In this document: piece by piece, positions 50,919 to 60,103 of the stretch
How positions within the stretch are numbered: position 1 is the first letter of the stretch
Layout: each line of letters starts with the position of its first letter
Origin: Arthrobacter sp. NicSoilC5
Lineage (GTDB): Bacteria; Actinomycetota; Actinomycetes; Actinomycetales; Micrococcaceae
Length of the DNA: 64,000 nucleotides
NCBI RefSeq assembly: GCF_019977395.1
Contig: NZ_AP024660.1
Coordinates: forward strand, 2,232,001 to 2,296,000
Direction: 5' to 3'
The notes under the pieces: generated by a model
What the model saw: only the letters and a program-made list of their open reading frames with translations
Databases searched by the model: none
What the model was told of the DNA's origin: nothing
Position numbers and translations under genes: made by a program

Positions 50919-52100
50919 TCAGGCGCCGGGGTTCAGGACCACCTTGATGCAGCCGTCTTCCTTCTTCTGGAACTTCTCGTACAGGGCAGGCGCCCCGTCC
51001 AGGCCCGAACGGTGGGTGACCAGGTCCATGACACCCAGCGGATCGCCGTCGTCCTCCACGAGCGGGAGGATGTCATCGGTCCAGCGACGCACGTTGCACT
51101 GGCCCATGCGCACCTGGAGCTGCTTGTCGAACATGGTGAGCATCGGCATGGGGCTGGCCTGTCCGCCGTACACGCCGCTCAGGGACAGCGTGCCGCCGCG
51201 GCGTACCGCGTCGATGGAGGCGTGCAGGGCCGCGAGTCGGTCCACGCCGCCGGTCTCCATCGCCTTCTGGGCCAGCTTGTCGGGCAGGAAGCCCAGCGCC
51301 TGGTGGGCAAATCCTGCCACCGGGGATCCATGGGCTTCCATGCCGACGGCGTCAACCACCGCGTCCGGGCCGCGCCCGGCGGTCATGTCCCGGAGTTCGT
51401 CTCCAATGGTCTTGCTGTAATCGAGCGTTTCCACGCCGTGCCGTGCCGCCATTTCCCGACGTTCAGCGACGGGGTCGATGCCAATAACCCGGAAACCGCG
51501 GTGCACCCCGATGCGGCTGGCGAACTGGCCAACCGGCCCCAGGCCGAACACTGCGAGCGTGCCGCCCGCCGGGACGTCCGCGTATTCCACGGCCTGCCAG
51601 GCGGTGGGGAGGATGTCGGAAAGGAACAGGTAGCGTTCGTCCGGAAGCTCGCTGCCCACCTTCACCGGCCCGTAATCGGCGTGCGGCACGCGCAGGTACT
51701 CGGCCTGGCCGCCGGGGACTGACCCGTACAGCTCGGAGTAGCCGAAGAGGGCGGCGCCGGATCCCTTTTCCTTGACCTGGGTGGTCTCACACTGGGACTG
51801 CAGGCCCTGCTTGCACATGTAACAGGAGCCGCAGGAAATATTGAACGGAACCACCACGCGGTCGCCCTTGCGGAGATTCGAAACGCCACTGCCTACTTCC
51901 TCCACGATGCCCATCGGCTCGTGGCCAATGACGTCGCCCTTGTGCATGTAGGGGCCCAGGACCTCGTAGAGGTGCAGGTCGGAGCCGCAGATCGCGGTGG
52001 AGGTGATCCGGACGATCGCGTCCGTGGGTTCCTGGATGACGGGATCGGGCACTTCTTCAACGCTTACCGACCGCTTTCCTTGCCACGTCAGTGCTTTCAC
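50919..52100 (-). CDS. Zinc-dependent alcohol dehydrogenase, FDH-like
   Basis: 393 residues. The catalytic zinc site is AICGSDLHLYE and GHEPMGIVEEVG; structural-zinc cysteines are CGSCYMCKQGLQSQC. The NAD-binding GLGPVGQFA follows, and the long insert (MEAHGSPVAGFAHQALGF) is typical of the glutathione-independent formaldehyde dehydrogenase-like group. It oxidises an alcohol or aldehyde with NAD. No partner gene indicates the substrate. It is divergent from a small hypothetical gene. Confidence 0.93.
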   Translation of the reverse strand: MKALTWQGKRSVSVEEVPDPVIQEPTDAIVRITSTAICGSDLHLYEVLGPYMHKGDVIGHEPMGIVEEVGSGVSNLRKGDRVVVPFNISCGSCYMCKQGLQSQCETTQVKEKGSGAALFGYSELYGSVPGGQAEYLRVPHADYGPVKVGSELPDERYLFLSDILPTAWQAVEYADVPAGGTLAVFGLGPVGQFASRIGVHRGFRVIGIDPVAERREMAARHGVETLDYSKTIGDELRDMTAGRGPDAVVDAVGMEAHGSPVAGFAHQALGFLPDKLAQKAMETGGVDRLAALHASIDAVRRGGTLSLSGVYGGQASPMPMLTMFDKQLQVRMGQCNVRRWTDDILPLVEDDGDPLGVMDLVTHRSGLDGAPALYEKFQKKEDGCIKVVLNPGA

Positions 52101-52290
52101 AGTCTCCCTTTCGTCTACTGTGCCCCTGGAGTTCTCCCGGGGCGGGGCAGGGCACCCGCGGGCACCCTTTCTTCGACGCTATCTGTTTTGGGCGAAAAAA
52201 GTAAGCATGCTGATTAAAAGCTTGTGGCCGCCGTCGGCTGCTCATAGCGTAGGAAGGGACCAAGGGAAGACCACGTGAAAGAGGAACGCC

Positions 52291-52539
52291 ATGTCGTTGT
52301 ACCAGCCGGAACCGGTCGAGATCTCCACCCGAATGCGTCCGGGTGAATGGACGGAAGAAAGCCTGGCGGAACTGGTCAGCACCTACCGCACGCGCGTCCG
52401 GGAAATGGGGGCGCCGGCCACAGAGGTGGCCACCGACATCGAGCGGAACGACGACGGCTCGGTGAAGGTGGTGGTGTCGTGGACAAAGCCCGCCATCGCC
52501 GGCGACGAGGATTCCGTGCCGGGCGGGCAGCCACTGTAG
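52291..52539 (+). CDS. Small hypothetical protein
   Basis: 82 residues from an ATG with AGAGGAA about 6 bp upstream. The composition is acidic and soluble (ERNDDGSVKVVVSWTKPAI), with no signal peptide or membrane helix. The middle (SLAELVSTYRTRVREMGAPA) is probably a helix and the end a beta hairpin. I recognise no family. It is a lone gene between the divergent alcohol dehydrogenase and the convergent HAD gene. Confidence 0.65.
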   Translation: MSLYQPEPVEISTRMRPGEWTEESLAELVSTYRTRVREMGAPATEVATDIERNDDGSVKVVVSWTKPAIAGDEDSVPGGQPL

Positions 52540-52553
52540 GCCGGTCAGCCTTC

Positions 52554-53267
52554 CTAGCGGTGCGGCTGCAGCGCAAGCAGCCGGCCGATGGCGCTTGAGC
52601 CCAGGTTCTGCAGCAACTGACGCGGCCCGTCGAAGACCTCAACGGCACCCGCTTCGCGGAGTTGTGCCGCCTGGATTCCACCGCAGGTAAGTCCGATGGC
52701 AGGAATGCCCAGCGCGCCCGCCGCCTTCATGTCCCATACAGCGTCGCCCACGTAAACGGCATTGGCAGCCTCGACACCCACGGCCTCCAGGGCGGCTTCC
52801 AGGATGTCCGGTGCAGGCTTGCTCTCCTCCGCGTCGTTGGCGCTGGTGGCGGCATCAATGAAGGAGTCGGCGTCCAGCACGGAGCGCATGACCTGCAGGT
52901 CCCTTTCCCGCGCCGAGGACGCCAGGGCCACGGCCAGGCCTCCGGCATGGCACTGGCCCAGCAGGTCCTTGGCGCCATCAAGGGTGCGGAGCGAGGGCCA
53001 GTGCGAGGCATACAGCGCGCCATGGCTGGCCATGATGTCCTCATCCTCATCCCGGTTCCGGCCATCCGGAAGGAGGGTGTCCACCAGCCGGGCGCCGCCC
53101 ATGCCCACGAGCTGGTGGATGGCTGCCATGGGGACGTCGTGGCCATACTGGCGGAAGGCATTCCACCAGGCGATGGTATGTATGTACGACGTGTCGATCA
53201 GCGTACCGTCGACGTCAAACAGGACCCCCCGGCGGGGGCCGCCAGGGGGTGTGGTGGATTCGGCCAT
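52554..53267 (-). CDS. HAD-superfamily hydrolase
   Basis: 237 residues. HAD motifs are in order: motif I GVLFDVDGTLIDT, motif II VALASSARER, motif III lysine in EESKPAPDI, motif IV YVGDAVWDMKAA. The helical cap between I and II makes it a subfamily IA member such as beta-phosphoglucomutase or phosphoglycolate phosphatase-like enzymes. It likely dephosphorylates a small phosphorylated metabolite. Its ATG overlaps the stop of the YegP-like gene (ATGA). Confidence 0.9.
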   Translation of the reverse strand: MAESTTPPGGPRRGVLFDVDGTLIDTSYIHTIAWWNAFRQYGHDVPMAAIHQLVGMGGARLVDTLLPDGRNRDEDEDIMASHGALYASHWPSLRTLDGAKDLLGQCHAGGLAVALASSARERDLQVMRSVLDADSFIDAATSANDAEESKPAPDILEAALEAVGVEAANAVYVGDAVWDMKAAGALGIPAIGLTCGGIQAAQLREAGAVEVFDGPRQLLQNLGSSAIGRLLALQPHR

Positions 53268-53557
53268 CAGCCCACCGCTGCCCGTCGGGCGCCGGGGGCC
53301 TTTTTCAGCTTGGCCGCTTCCTCCTTGGGAGAACTGACCGGCCGGACGCGTTCCCGGATGACGGATCCGGCGCCGTCCAGGCTCTTGTCCCGGATCAGGC
53401 CCGTGCCGGCAATTTCCCGGGCCATCGCAACGCCCGCCACAGCGGCCCGCTTGGTGGGGAAGGTAACCGAGATGGCCATCAGGTTCCCGCTTCCGTCCAT
53501 CATCCTGATCCGGTAACCGCCGTCAGGGGCATCCACGAGTTCGAAAAATCCGGCCAT
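53267..53557 (-). CDS. YegP-like (DUF1508) small protein
   Basis: 96 residues from the ATG at 53557 with GGAGG 9 bp upstream. FFELVDAPDGGYRIRMMDGSGNLMAIS is close to the DUF1508 repeat pattern (FEL..D..G.YRFRL...NG..I..S), present here once. The second half is basic (IRERVRPVSSPKEEAAKLKK). Function of the family is unknown. It overlaps the HAD gene by the ATGA and is co-transcribed with it. Confidence 0.75.
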   Translation of the reverse strand: MAGFFELVDAPDGGYRIRMMDGSGNLMAISVTFPTKRAAVAGVAMAREIAGTGLIRDKSLDGAGSVIRERVRPVSSPKEEAAKLKKAPGARRAAVG

Positions 53558-53670
53558 AACTATCACTCCTCCGTCAATCACGGCACTGTGCTTGGGAGCA
53601 CTCCATGAGGTGTTAGTAAGTATACTTATCTATCCTGCGAAGGAGAAGTTCCAGCCCCGTCCGCGCCGCC

Positions 53671-55479
53671 TCAGCGCGTATCCGCCTGTGCAGACGGAAG
53701 GGGGGTGTCACTGCGCCGAACCGTATCCTGATGAAGCTCCAGGGCGCTAGTCACAAGGGCGAAGTGGCTGAATGCCTGCGGTGTGTTACCCAGTTGGCGC
53801 CCGGCTTTCACCGCCCACTCCTCGCTCAGGAGCCCCACGTCGTTGCGCAGTTCCAGCAGGCGTTCGAAGAGCTCGCGCGATTCCTCGTGGCGCCCCGCCC
53901 CCAGGAGCGCCTCCACCATCCAGAATGAGCACGCCAGGAAGACGCCCTCGTCGCCCGGCAGGCCGTCGTCGCTCTCTTCCGGCTTGTACCGCAGCACGAA
54001 ACCGTCCTGGGTCAGCTCCCGCTGAATGGCGTCGATGGTTCCTATGACCTTGGGGTCGTCGTTCGGCAGGAAACCCACCCTCGGAATCAGCAGCAGGCTG
54101 GCATCGAGCTCCGGCCGGCCGTAGGACTGCACAAACGTATTGCGCCGGGCATCGAACCCGTTGGCCATGATGTCCCCGCGGATCTGCTCCCGCAGCGCCT
54201 CCCAGCGCTCCACCGGACCCGGCAGCCCGGACTCCCGCACGCCCTTCACCATCCGGTCCGCGGCCACCCACGCCATGACCTTGGAGTGGGTGAAGTGCCG
54301 GCGCGGCCCCCGCATCTCCCAGAGCCCGTTGTCCGGCTGGTCCCAGATGGTTTCCAGGTGCTCCATCAGGGCGATCTGCACGTCCCAGGCCTCATCCGTG
54401 TGCTTCAGCAGCGAGTTCCGGGTCAGCGCGAGGCAGTCAAGGACCTCGCCCCACACATCCAGCTGGAACTGTTCCGCAGCCGCGTTTCCGATCCGCACAG
54501 GTGACGAGTTTTCGTAGCCCTTCAGCCAGGGCAGCTCCATCTCGGGCAGCCGCCGCTCGCCATGGATTCCGTACATGATCTGCAGGTCGGCGGGGTCGCC
54601 GGCCACGGCCCGGAGCAGCCAGTCCCGCCAGGCGGCCGCCTCGGCGGTGTATCCGGCGGCCAGCAGGGCCTGCAGGGTCATGGCGGCATCCCGCAGCCAG
54701 CAGTAGCGGTAGTCCCAGTTCCGCTGGCCGCCCGGCTGCTCCGGAAGGGATGTGGTGACGGCGGCGACGATGCCCCCGGTGGGGGCATAGGTGAGCGCCT
54801 TGAGCGTCACCAGGGATCGGACCACCGCGTCCTGGTATTTTCCCTTGACGGTGCACTGCGAGGACCAGCCCCGCCAGAATGCGTAGGTGCTGTCAAGGAC
54901 GTCCTCGGCATCAACACTGACCGGCCGGCCCACATGGCTTGGTGCCCAGGTGAGCACGAACGGCACCTTCTCGCCGGCGCTCACGGTGAAGTCGCTGATG
55001 GTGTGCATGTTCTCGCCGTGCAGGGGCGCAGGGGTGACCAGGTAGACGGCGTCCGGGCCGGCAATGGCGTGCAGCCCGCGCTTGTCCTTGCGGACCCATG
55101 GCACGATGTGGCCGTAGTCGAACCTCAGGACCAGCTCCCCGTGCATCTTGACTGTGCCGCTGATGCCCTCCACGATGCGGACAATGTCAGCAACGGAATC
55201 TCTGGGCGGCATGAAGTCCGTGACCCGCACCGTTCCGTCCGGCGTCTCCCACTCCGTATCCAGCACCAGGCTGCCGTCGCGGTAGCTCCGCCGGGTGCAC
55301 GGTCCGCCGCCCTCCGGCGCCAGCAGCCAGCGACCCGAGTCAGGGGTGTCCAGCAGGGCGTTGAAGCACGCCGGGGAATCGAACCGCGGGAGGCAGAGCC
55401 AGTCAATGGAGCCTTCCTTGCTGACCAGCGCCCCTGTTTGAAGGTCGCCAACTACCGCATAGTCTTCGATTCGCGCCAT
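53671..55479 (-). CDS. Glycoside hydrolase family 15 protein (glucoamylase/trehalase type)
   Basis: 602 residues from the ATG at 55479. It begins IEDYAVVGDLQTGALVSKEG and SIDWLCLPRFDSPACF, the conserved head of the bacterial GH15 group. The (alpha/alpha)6 barrel follows with WDYRYCWLRDAAMTLQALL, an E-containing catalytic stretch (YGIHGERRLPEMELPWLKGY) and the C-terminal DEGVFLACSFWMVEALLGAGR. There is no signal peptide, so it acts inside the cell. Mycobacterial and streptomycete relatives are trehalases, others glucoamylases; substrate is not decided by sequence here. Confidence 0.92.
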   Translation of the reverse strand: MARIEDYAVVGDLQTGALVSKEGSIDWLCLPRFDSPACFNALLDTPDSGRWLLAPEGGGPCTRRSYRDGSLVLDTEWETPDGTVRVTDFMPPRDSVADIVRIVEGISGTVKMHGELVLRFDYGHIVPWVRKDKRGLHAIAGPDAVYLVTPAPLHGENMHTISDFTVSAGEKVPFVLTWAPSHVGRPVSVDAEDVLDSTYAFWRGWSSQCTVKGKYQDAVVRSLVTLKALTYAPTGGIVAAVTTSLPEQPGGQRNWDYRYCWLRDAAMTLQALLAAGYTAEAAAWRDWLLRAVAGDPADLQIMYGIHGERRLPEMELPWLKGYENSSPVRIGNAAAEQFQLDVWGEVLDCLALTRNSLLKHTDEAWDVQIALMEHLETIWDQPDNGLWEMRGPRRHFTHSKVMAWVAADRMVKGVRESGLPGPVERWEALREQIRGDIMANGFDARRNTFVQSYGRPELDASLLLIPRVGFLPNDDPKVIGTIDAIQRELTQDGFVLRYKPEESDDGLPGDEGVFLACSFWMVEALLGAGRHEESRELFERLLELRNDVGLLSEEWAVKAGRQLGNTPQAFSHFALVTSALELHQDTVRRSDTPLPSAQADTR

Positions 55480-55542
55480 GACATTACCCTGCCACACGGG
55501 GCTCCGAAGGGAAGGGGAGTGTGCAGGTGTAGCCTGAGGCAA

Positions 55543-56274
55543 ATGGCTATCCACATCGGCACCTCCGGCTGGAGCTACGACCACTGGGAGAACGTCCTGT
55601 ACCCGCCCGGGCTGCCCGTCCGGGACAGGCTCCAGTGCTACGTCGCCAGGTTCAGCACGGTTGAACTGAACGCCAGTTTCTACCGGTGGCCCAGGGACAC
55701 CACCTTCGCAGGCTGGAACAGGCGCCTCCCGCCCGGATTCAGCATGTCCGTCAAGGCACCCCGCGGGCTGACCCACGCACGCAAGCTCTATTCACCGGAG
55801 GTGTGGATTGAGCGCATCACCAGGTGCTGGCATGAGCTGGGGGACAAACGGGCCGTGCTCCTGGTCCAGCTGCCGCCGCAGCTGGAGCGCGACGACGCCC
55901 GGCTGGATTATTTCCTGGCCGCGCTCCCCTCCTGGATCAGGGTGGCCGTGGAGTTCAGGCACCCCAGCTGGGATTGCCCCGAAGTGTTCGCCCTGCTGGA
56001 GCGGCACCAGGCGGCCTACTGCATCATGAGCGGCGCCAACCTCCCCTGCATCCTGCGCACCACCGCGCCGTTCGCCTACGTCCGGCTTCACGGGCCGGAT
56101 CACGAGCACCTGTACGGCGGCTCCTACTCGGACGCCGACATGCACTGGTGGGCAGACCGGATCCGCGAGTGGGACGGCGCGGGCATCGACGTGTACGCCT
56201 ACTTCAACAACGACGGCGGCGGGAACGCTGTGCGGAACGCCGAGACCCTGCGGGCTTTCCTGGGCGTCAGCTGA
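55543..56274 (+). CDS. DUF72 (YecE-like) TIM-barrel protein
   Basis: 243 residues from the ATG at 55543. The opening IHIGTSGWSYDHWENVLYPP and the following ELNASFYRWP are hallmarks of DUF72. Later blocks are FSMSVKAPRGLTHARKL, LLVQLPPQLERD, VAVEFRHPSW and DVYAYFNNDGGGNAVRNA. The family has a TIM-barrel fold and no established activity. It is divergent from the GH15 gene by about 60 bp and followed 32 bp later by an App1 gene. Confidence 0.9.
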   Translation: MAIHIGTSGWSYDHWENVLYPPGLPVRDRLQCYVARFSTVELNASFYRWPRDTTFAGWNRRLPPGFSMSVKAPRGLTHARKLYSPEVWIERITRCWHELGDKRAVLLVQLPPQLERDDARLDYFLAALPSWIRVAVEFRHPSWDCPEVFALLERHQAAYCIMSGANLPCILRTTAPFAYVRLHGPDHEHLYGGSYSDADMHWWADRIREWDGAGIDVYAYFNNDGGGNAVRNAETLRAFLGVS

Positions 56275-56306
56275 TGCCTGCTGCCGCCCTGTGGCAGAGT
56301 TAGGGC

Positions 56307-57419
56307 ATGGACACGGCTCCGCAGAACCCAGCCCCGGACACGGCACACACACCGCGGCAGAACAAAAAAGGCCAGTACGCACTGTCGGGAAGCCAGTTCT
56401 TCCGGCTGGCGCACAGGCTCTCTGATGCGGTCAACGATGTCCGGATCACCCTCGCCAAACGGTGGGACTTCGTGCCCCAAACCATCGCCTACCAGGGCTA
56501 CGGTTCCACCACCCGGGTACGGGTGCTGGGGCGGGTGCTGCTGACCCAGAAGCCGTTGCCGGGGAGCAAAGCCGAGCACGAAGCGAAAAACGGGAACCAG
56601 AACATCCGGGGCTGGCGCGCCTTCACCGGGGTGCCGCTGCAGTTTACCGACGTCGAAATCACCATCGGCGACGTGGTCACCCACGTCACGGCGGACCGGG
56701 GCGGACTCATCGACACCGAGGTGGATGTCCAGCTGTCCCCCGGCTGGCATACGGCAGTCCTGCGCGCCGAGGGAACCGAGCCGGCGGAAGCACTGATCCA
56801 GGTCATCGCGCCCGGGGTGCAATTCGGCATCGTCTCCGACATTGACGACACCGTCATGGTGACCGCCCTGCCCCGGCCGTTCCTGGCGCTGTGGAACACC
56901 TTCGTGCTCAGCGAACGGGCGCGCATGGCCACGCCGGGAATGGCCGTGCTGCTGGACCGGCTGACCATTGAGCACCCCGAGGCTCCGGTCATCTACCTGT
57001 CCACCGGCCCCTGGAACGCCGCCCCCACGCTGGGGCGCTTCCTGACCCGCAACATGTACCCCAAGGGCGCGCTGCTGTTGACGGACTGGGGCCTCACCCA
57101 GGACCGCTGGTTCCGCAGCGGCCAGGACCACAAGCACCGCAACCTGGAGCGGCTTGCCGAGGAATTCCCGGACATGCGGTGGCTCCTGATCGGCGACAAC
57201 GGCCAGCATGATGAGGCCATCTACTCCGCCTTCGCCGCCGGGAACCCGGAAAAGGTTGCGGCCATCGCCATCCGGCAGCTGTCCGTCAGCGAATCGGTCT
57301 TCGCCGGCGGCCACTCCGAGGACGGCGACCACACCACCTCCCGGGTGCCGTGGATCTACTCCCCGGACGGCGCCGGCATCGCCAAGCAGCTCGCCATGCT
57401 GGACCTGCTCCGGGGCTGA
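56307..57419 (+). CDS. App1-family phosphatase-domain protein
   Basis: 370 residues. The HAD-like catalytic motif GIVSDIDDTVMVTA (DxDxT) is near residue 175 and is followed by YLSTGPWNAAPTL and LLIGDNGQHDEAIYS. This is the layout of the conserved App1 domain, whose yeast member is a phosphatidate phosphatase. The N-terminal 150 residues form a beta-rich domain (VRVLGRVLLTQ, FTDVEITIGD). The bacterial role is unknown. It may share a transcript with the DUF72 gene and converges on the GH1 gene. Confidence 0.88.
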   Translation: MDTAPQNPAPDTAHTPRQNKKGQYALSGSQFFRLAHRLSDAVNDVRITLAKRWDFVPQTIAYQGYGSTTRVRVLGRVLLTQKPLPGSKAEHEAKNGNQNIRGWRAFTGVPLQFTDVEITIGDVVTHVTADRGGLIDTEVDVQLSPGWHTAVLRAEGTEPAEALIQVIAPGVQFGIVSDIDDTVMVTALPRPFLALWNTFVLSERARMATPGMAVLLDRLTIEHPEAPVIYLSTGPWNAAPTLGRFLTRNMYPKGALLLTDWGLTQDRWFRSGQDHKHRNLERLAEEFPDMRWLLIGDNGQHDEAIYSAFAAGNPEKVAAIAIRQLSVSESVFAGGHSEDGDHTTSRVPWIYSPDGAGIAKQLAMLDLLRG

Positions 57420-57446
57420 CCATTCCGGGGCCGGCCCCGTTGCGTC

Positions 57447-59081
57447 CTACGCCCCGGCACCCAGGGGTGCGCCGTCGTCGGGCGCTTCATTGCCCAACAA
57501 CTCCCCGTTGTCGAGCAAATCCCCACTGTCCAGCAAATCCCCGCTGCCCAGCAAATCCTCACGGTCCAGCACATCCTCACTGCCGAGCAGATCCGGAACC
57601 ACGGCCTGGGCGATGCTGGCGTCAGCAGCGGCAGCCAGGTCACGTTCCTCGATGAGCTCCTGGTACCAGAAGTAGGATGCCTTGGGCGTGCGGTCCAGTG
57701 TCTCAAAGTCGACGTGCAGCAGGCCAAAGGGCTGCTTGTAGCCGGCGGACCACTCGAAGTTGTCCAGGAAGGACCACACGTAGTAGCCACGCAGGTCAAC
57801 GGACTCTGCCACGCCGCCGGGGGCCGTGGCCCGCAGTGCGGTTTCAAGGTGGTCGGAGATGTACTTCAGCCGCCGCTCGTCCGGGATGAACCGGGTGTTG
57901 GTGGACTTGTCCCGGACGATGATGTCCTCGAAGCTGGCGCCGCCTTCGGTGATGATCACCGGCGGCAGGTTGGGATACCGGTCCGCCATCTCCTTCAGGG
58001 CCACGGCCATGTACTCCGGCTTGACCGGCCACCCGTAGGCGGTGATGTCCGCTTCCGGCCAGGCTTCCACGTGGAATGGCGTGGCACCGCTGCCCGTGGC
58101 GTTGAGGTCGCTGCCCATGGCTTCCGCCATGCTCGACGGCACTGTACCGCTGCCTGGCCCCGCCGCCACCTTGGTGGGCATGTAGTAGTTGAGCCCGTAG
58201 AAGTCCAGGGGCTGGGAAATGATCTCCATGTCCTCGTCGGGGTGTTCAAAGGAGCTGAAGAACTTTGCGGCGCGGATCAGGTCGGGGTATTTGCCCGTCA
58301 GGACCGGGTCCGCGTAGAGCCGGTTCTGGCCCAGGTCCATAACCCCGGCACTGATCTTGTCCAGCGGGTTGATCGAGTTCGGCACCATGGGCGAGTAGAC
58401 GTTGGTCATCCCGATTTCGCCCGGCACCTTGGCAGCGCGCAGGGCCTGGACGGCGAGCCCGTGGCCCAGCAGCTGGTGGTGGACGGTGGGGAAGGCGCCC
58501 AGGGCCAGCTCCTTGCCGGGTGAGTGCAGGCCGAATGCATAGCCATTCGCGCTCACGGTGGCCGGTTCGTTGATGGTGACCCAGCGTGCCACCCGGTCCC
58601 CGAACGACTCAGCCACGATCGCGGCGTACTCCCCCAGCCGGTAGGCGGTGTCCCGGTTCATCCAGCCGCCTGCTTCATCCAGTTCCAGGGGCGTGTCCCA
58701 GTGGTAGATGGTGGCCATGGGCGAGATGCCGTTGGCCAGGAGCTCGTCCAGGAGCCGGTCATAGAACGCCAGCCCTGCGCGGTTGGCCGGCCCGGTCCCG
58801 CCGGGCTGGATGCGCGGCCAGGAGAAGGAGAACCGGTAGGAATCGACGCCCAGCTGCTTCAGGAGGGCCACGTCCTGCGGCATCCGGTGGTAATGGTCGG
58901 TGGCCACCACGGGGCTGTGGTCCTCCACGATGGCGCCGGGCCTGGCCGCGAACCTGTCCCACCCCGAGGGCCCGCGGCCATCCTCATCCAGCGCCCCTTC
59001 AATCTGGAATGCTGCGGTTGCGACGCCAAGCGTGAACCCCGGGGGGATGAGCGCTGCGAGGTCCTTGGCGGTGATGTGCAT
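57447..59081 (-). CDS. GH1 beta-glucosidase with a repetitive C-terminal tail
   Basis: 544 residues. GH1 motifs are intact: GVATAAFQIEGALDEDGRG, acid/base Glu in WVTINEP and nucleophile Glu in VIITEGGA, then YYVWSFLDNFEW. It hydrolyses beta-glucosides in the cytoplasm. GH1 enzymes usually end shortly after the QELIEE helix, but here about 60 residues follow, made of acidic six-residue units (LGSEDV, LDREDL, LGSGDL, LDSGDL, LDNGEL, LGNEAP) encoded by 18-base tandem repeats. The tail is probably unstructured and its role unknown. Confidence 0.93.
   Translation of the reverse strand: MHITAKDLAALIPPGFTLGVATAAFQIEGALDEDGRGPSGWDRFAARPGAIVEDHSPVVATDHYHRMPQDVALLKQLGVDSYRFSFSWPRIQPGGTGPANRAGLAFYDRLLDELLANGISPMATIYHWDTPLELDEAGGWMNRDTAYRLGEYAAIVAESFGDRVARWVTINEPATVSANGYAFGLHSPGKELALGAFPTVHHQLLGHGLAVQALRAAKVPGEIGMTNVYSPMVPNSINPLDKISAGVMDLGQNRLYADPVLTGKYPDLIRAAKFFSSFEHPDEDMEIISQPLDFYGLNYYMPTKVAAGPGSGTVPSSMAEAMGSDLNATGSGATPFHVEAWPEADITAYGWPVKPEYMAVALKEMADRYPNLPPVIITEGGASFEDIIVRDKSTNTRFIPDERRLKYISDHLETALRATAPGGVAESVDLRGYYVWSFLDNFEWSAGYKQPFGLLHVDFETLDRTPKASYFWYQELIEERDLAAAADASIAQAVVPDLLGSEDVLDREDLLGSGDLLDSGDLLDNGELLGNEAPDDGAPLGAGA
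57498..57587 (-). repeat. Five 18-bp tandem repeats in the 3' end of the GH1 gene
   Basis: Units on the plus strand are CAACTCCCCGTTGTCGAG, CAAATCCCCACTGTCCAG, CAAATCCCCGCTGCCCAG, CAAATCCTCACGGTCCAG and CACATCCTCACTGCCGAG. They are in frame and encode six-residue Leu/Asp/Gly repeats. Confidence 0.92.
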
Positions 59082-59179
59082 TGGGGTCCAGCCTTTTGGT
59101 CACGGTGGTTTGGGTACGTCCCAGAATGTCACAGCGCAGGACGGCTGACGAGCAGCAACTCCGCGGCGGGCACCGGCGG

Positions 59180-59557
59180 CTACTGTGAACCGAAAAGGAA
59201 CTCCTTGGCGTGCGCCACTGCCTTGCGGAAGGCGTCGTTGCGCAGGGTCACCAGGTGCTCGGAATCGCCGTCGGACGGTTCCAGGTAGCCGGTGTACCCG
59301 GGCCGCAGGACCCAGATGTCCCCCGCCGGGGGCAGGTAGAACACGCCGAAGGAACGCTGCTGCCTCTCGTCGGCCGTCCAGACCGGGACCACCGCCAAGG
59401 CCGCACCGGTGGCAGGGTTGATCCACTGCGCGCGCGGCAGCGGCTGTTCGTGCGCCTCGGGGTCCAGGAAGGGCGCGGTTCCCGGACCCCAGCGCTGCTC
59501 AAAGCGCTCATGGAATGCGGGAATGAGGTGTGAATCGTAGCGCCGCCAGTCGCTCAT
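59180..59557 (-). CDS. Hypothetical protein
   Basis: 125 residues from an ATG with AGGAGG about 9 bp upstream. It is soluble and mixed in structure, with FHERFEQRWGPGTAPFLDPE, a central VWTADERQQRSFGVFYLPP and an aromatic YTGYLEPSDGD, ending in a helix (NDAFRKAVAHAKEFLF). I recognise no named family. It lies 108 bp downstream of the J-domain gene on the same strand and may belong to the heat-shock operon. The gap between them contains 12-base repeats. Confidence 0.7.
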   Translation of the reverse strand: MSDWRRYDSHLIPAFHERFEQRWGPGTAPFLDPEAHEQPLPRAQWINPATGAALAVVPVWTADERQQRSFGVFYLPPAGDIWVLRPGYTGYLEPSDGDSEHLVTLRNDAFRKAVAHAKEFLFGSQ

Positions 59558-59610
59558 GCAGCTTTCCGCCTCCTTGGATGAATGGCACTGCGTTGGTTGG
59601 TTTTCCGGGG

Positions 59611-59658
59611 TTCAGGGCCCGCTTCAGGGCCGGATTCAGGACCAGCTTTAGGGCCGGG
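59611..59658. repeat. Four 12-bp tandem repeats after the J-domain gene
   Basis: TTCAGGGCCCGC, TTCAGGGCCGGA, TTCAGGACCAGC and TTTAGGGCCGGG follow one another at 59611-59658. They begin within 8 bp of the stop codon of the minus-strand J-domain gene. Confidence 0.85.
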
Positions 59659-59665
59659 GCCGTTT

Positions 59666-60043
59666 TCAGGCCCAGGGCCCGCTCTCCCACCGCACGGGGG
59701 TGACACGGATGGGAGGCCCGGACGGGCCGCCGGTGCTGCGGACTTTCCGGACCGGAACGATGGTGGGCACCGCCGCCGTCAGCCTCCGGTCGTACTCGGC
59801 CCGGCGCCCGGGGTCACGCAGCACGTTGAACGCCTGCATGATCTCCAGGAGTTCGTCACGCTGCCCGGGGTTGCGCGCCACCGCCGGCTGGCTCCCCCCT
59901 GGCTGATTGTTCCCGTCCGCCTGCGCGCCGTCCATGTCCGGATGGTGGCTGCGCATGAGGGCCCGGTACGCATGGGAGATTTCCTGCCGGGTGGCATCCC
60001 GGCCCACGCCGAGGATGGTGTAGTAATCGGGGACGTCATTCAT
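59666..60043 (-). CDS. J-domain (DnaJ-like) co-chaperone
   Basis: 125 residues from an ATG with AGGAGG upstream. The J domain occupies about residues 4-75: DYYTILGVGRDATRQEISHAY, then SHHPDMDG with the HPD tripeptide needed to stimulate DnaK, a Gly/Gln/Asn-rich insertion, and LLEIMQAFNVLRDPGRRAEYD. It lacks the zinc-finger and client-binding domains of DnaJ. It follows the Hsp20 gene by 60 bp, so the two are probably expressed together under heat stress. Confidence 0.9.
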   Translation of the reverse strand: MNDVPDYYTILGVGRDATRQEISHAYRALMRSHHPDMDGAQADGNNQPGGSQPAVARNPGQRDELLEIMQAFNVLRDPGRRAEYDRRLTAAVPTIVPVRKVRSTGGPSGPPIRVTPVRWESGPWA

Positions 60044-60103
60044 GCCAGCCTCCTGCTCCGCCGGTGCCCCTGCCGGGCCGGCAGGGGCACGCGAAGGAAA
60101 GCC

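Noticed and set aside
57498..57587. CRISPR-like array
   Set aside because: The repeats are directly tandem, have no spacers and are in frame within the GH1 gene.
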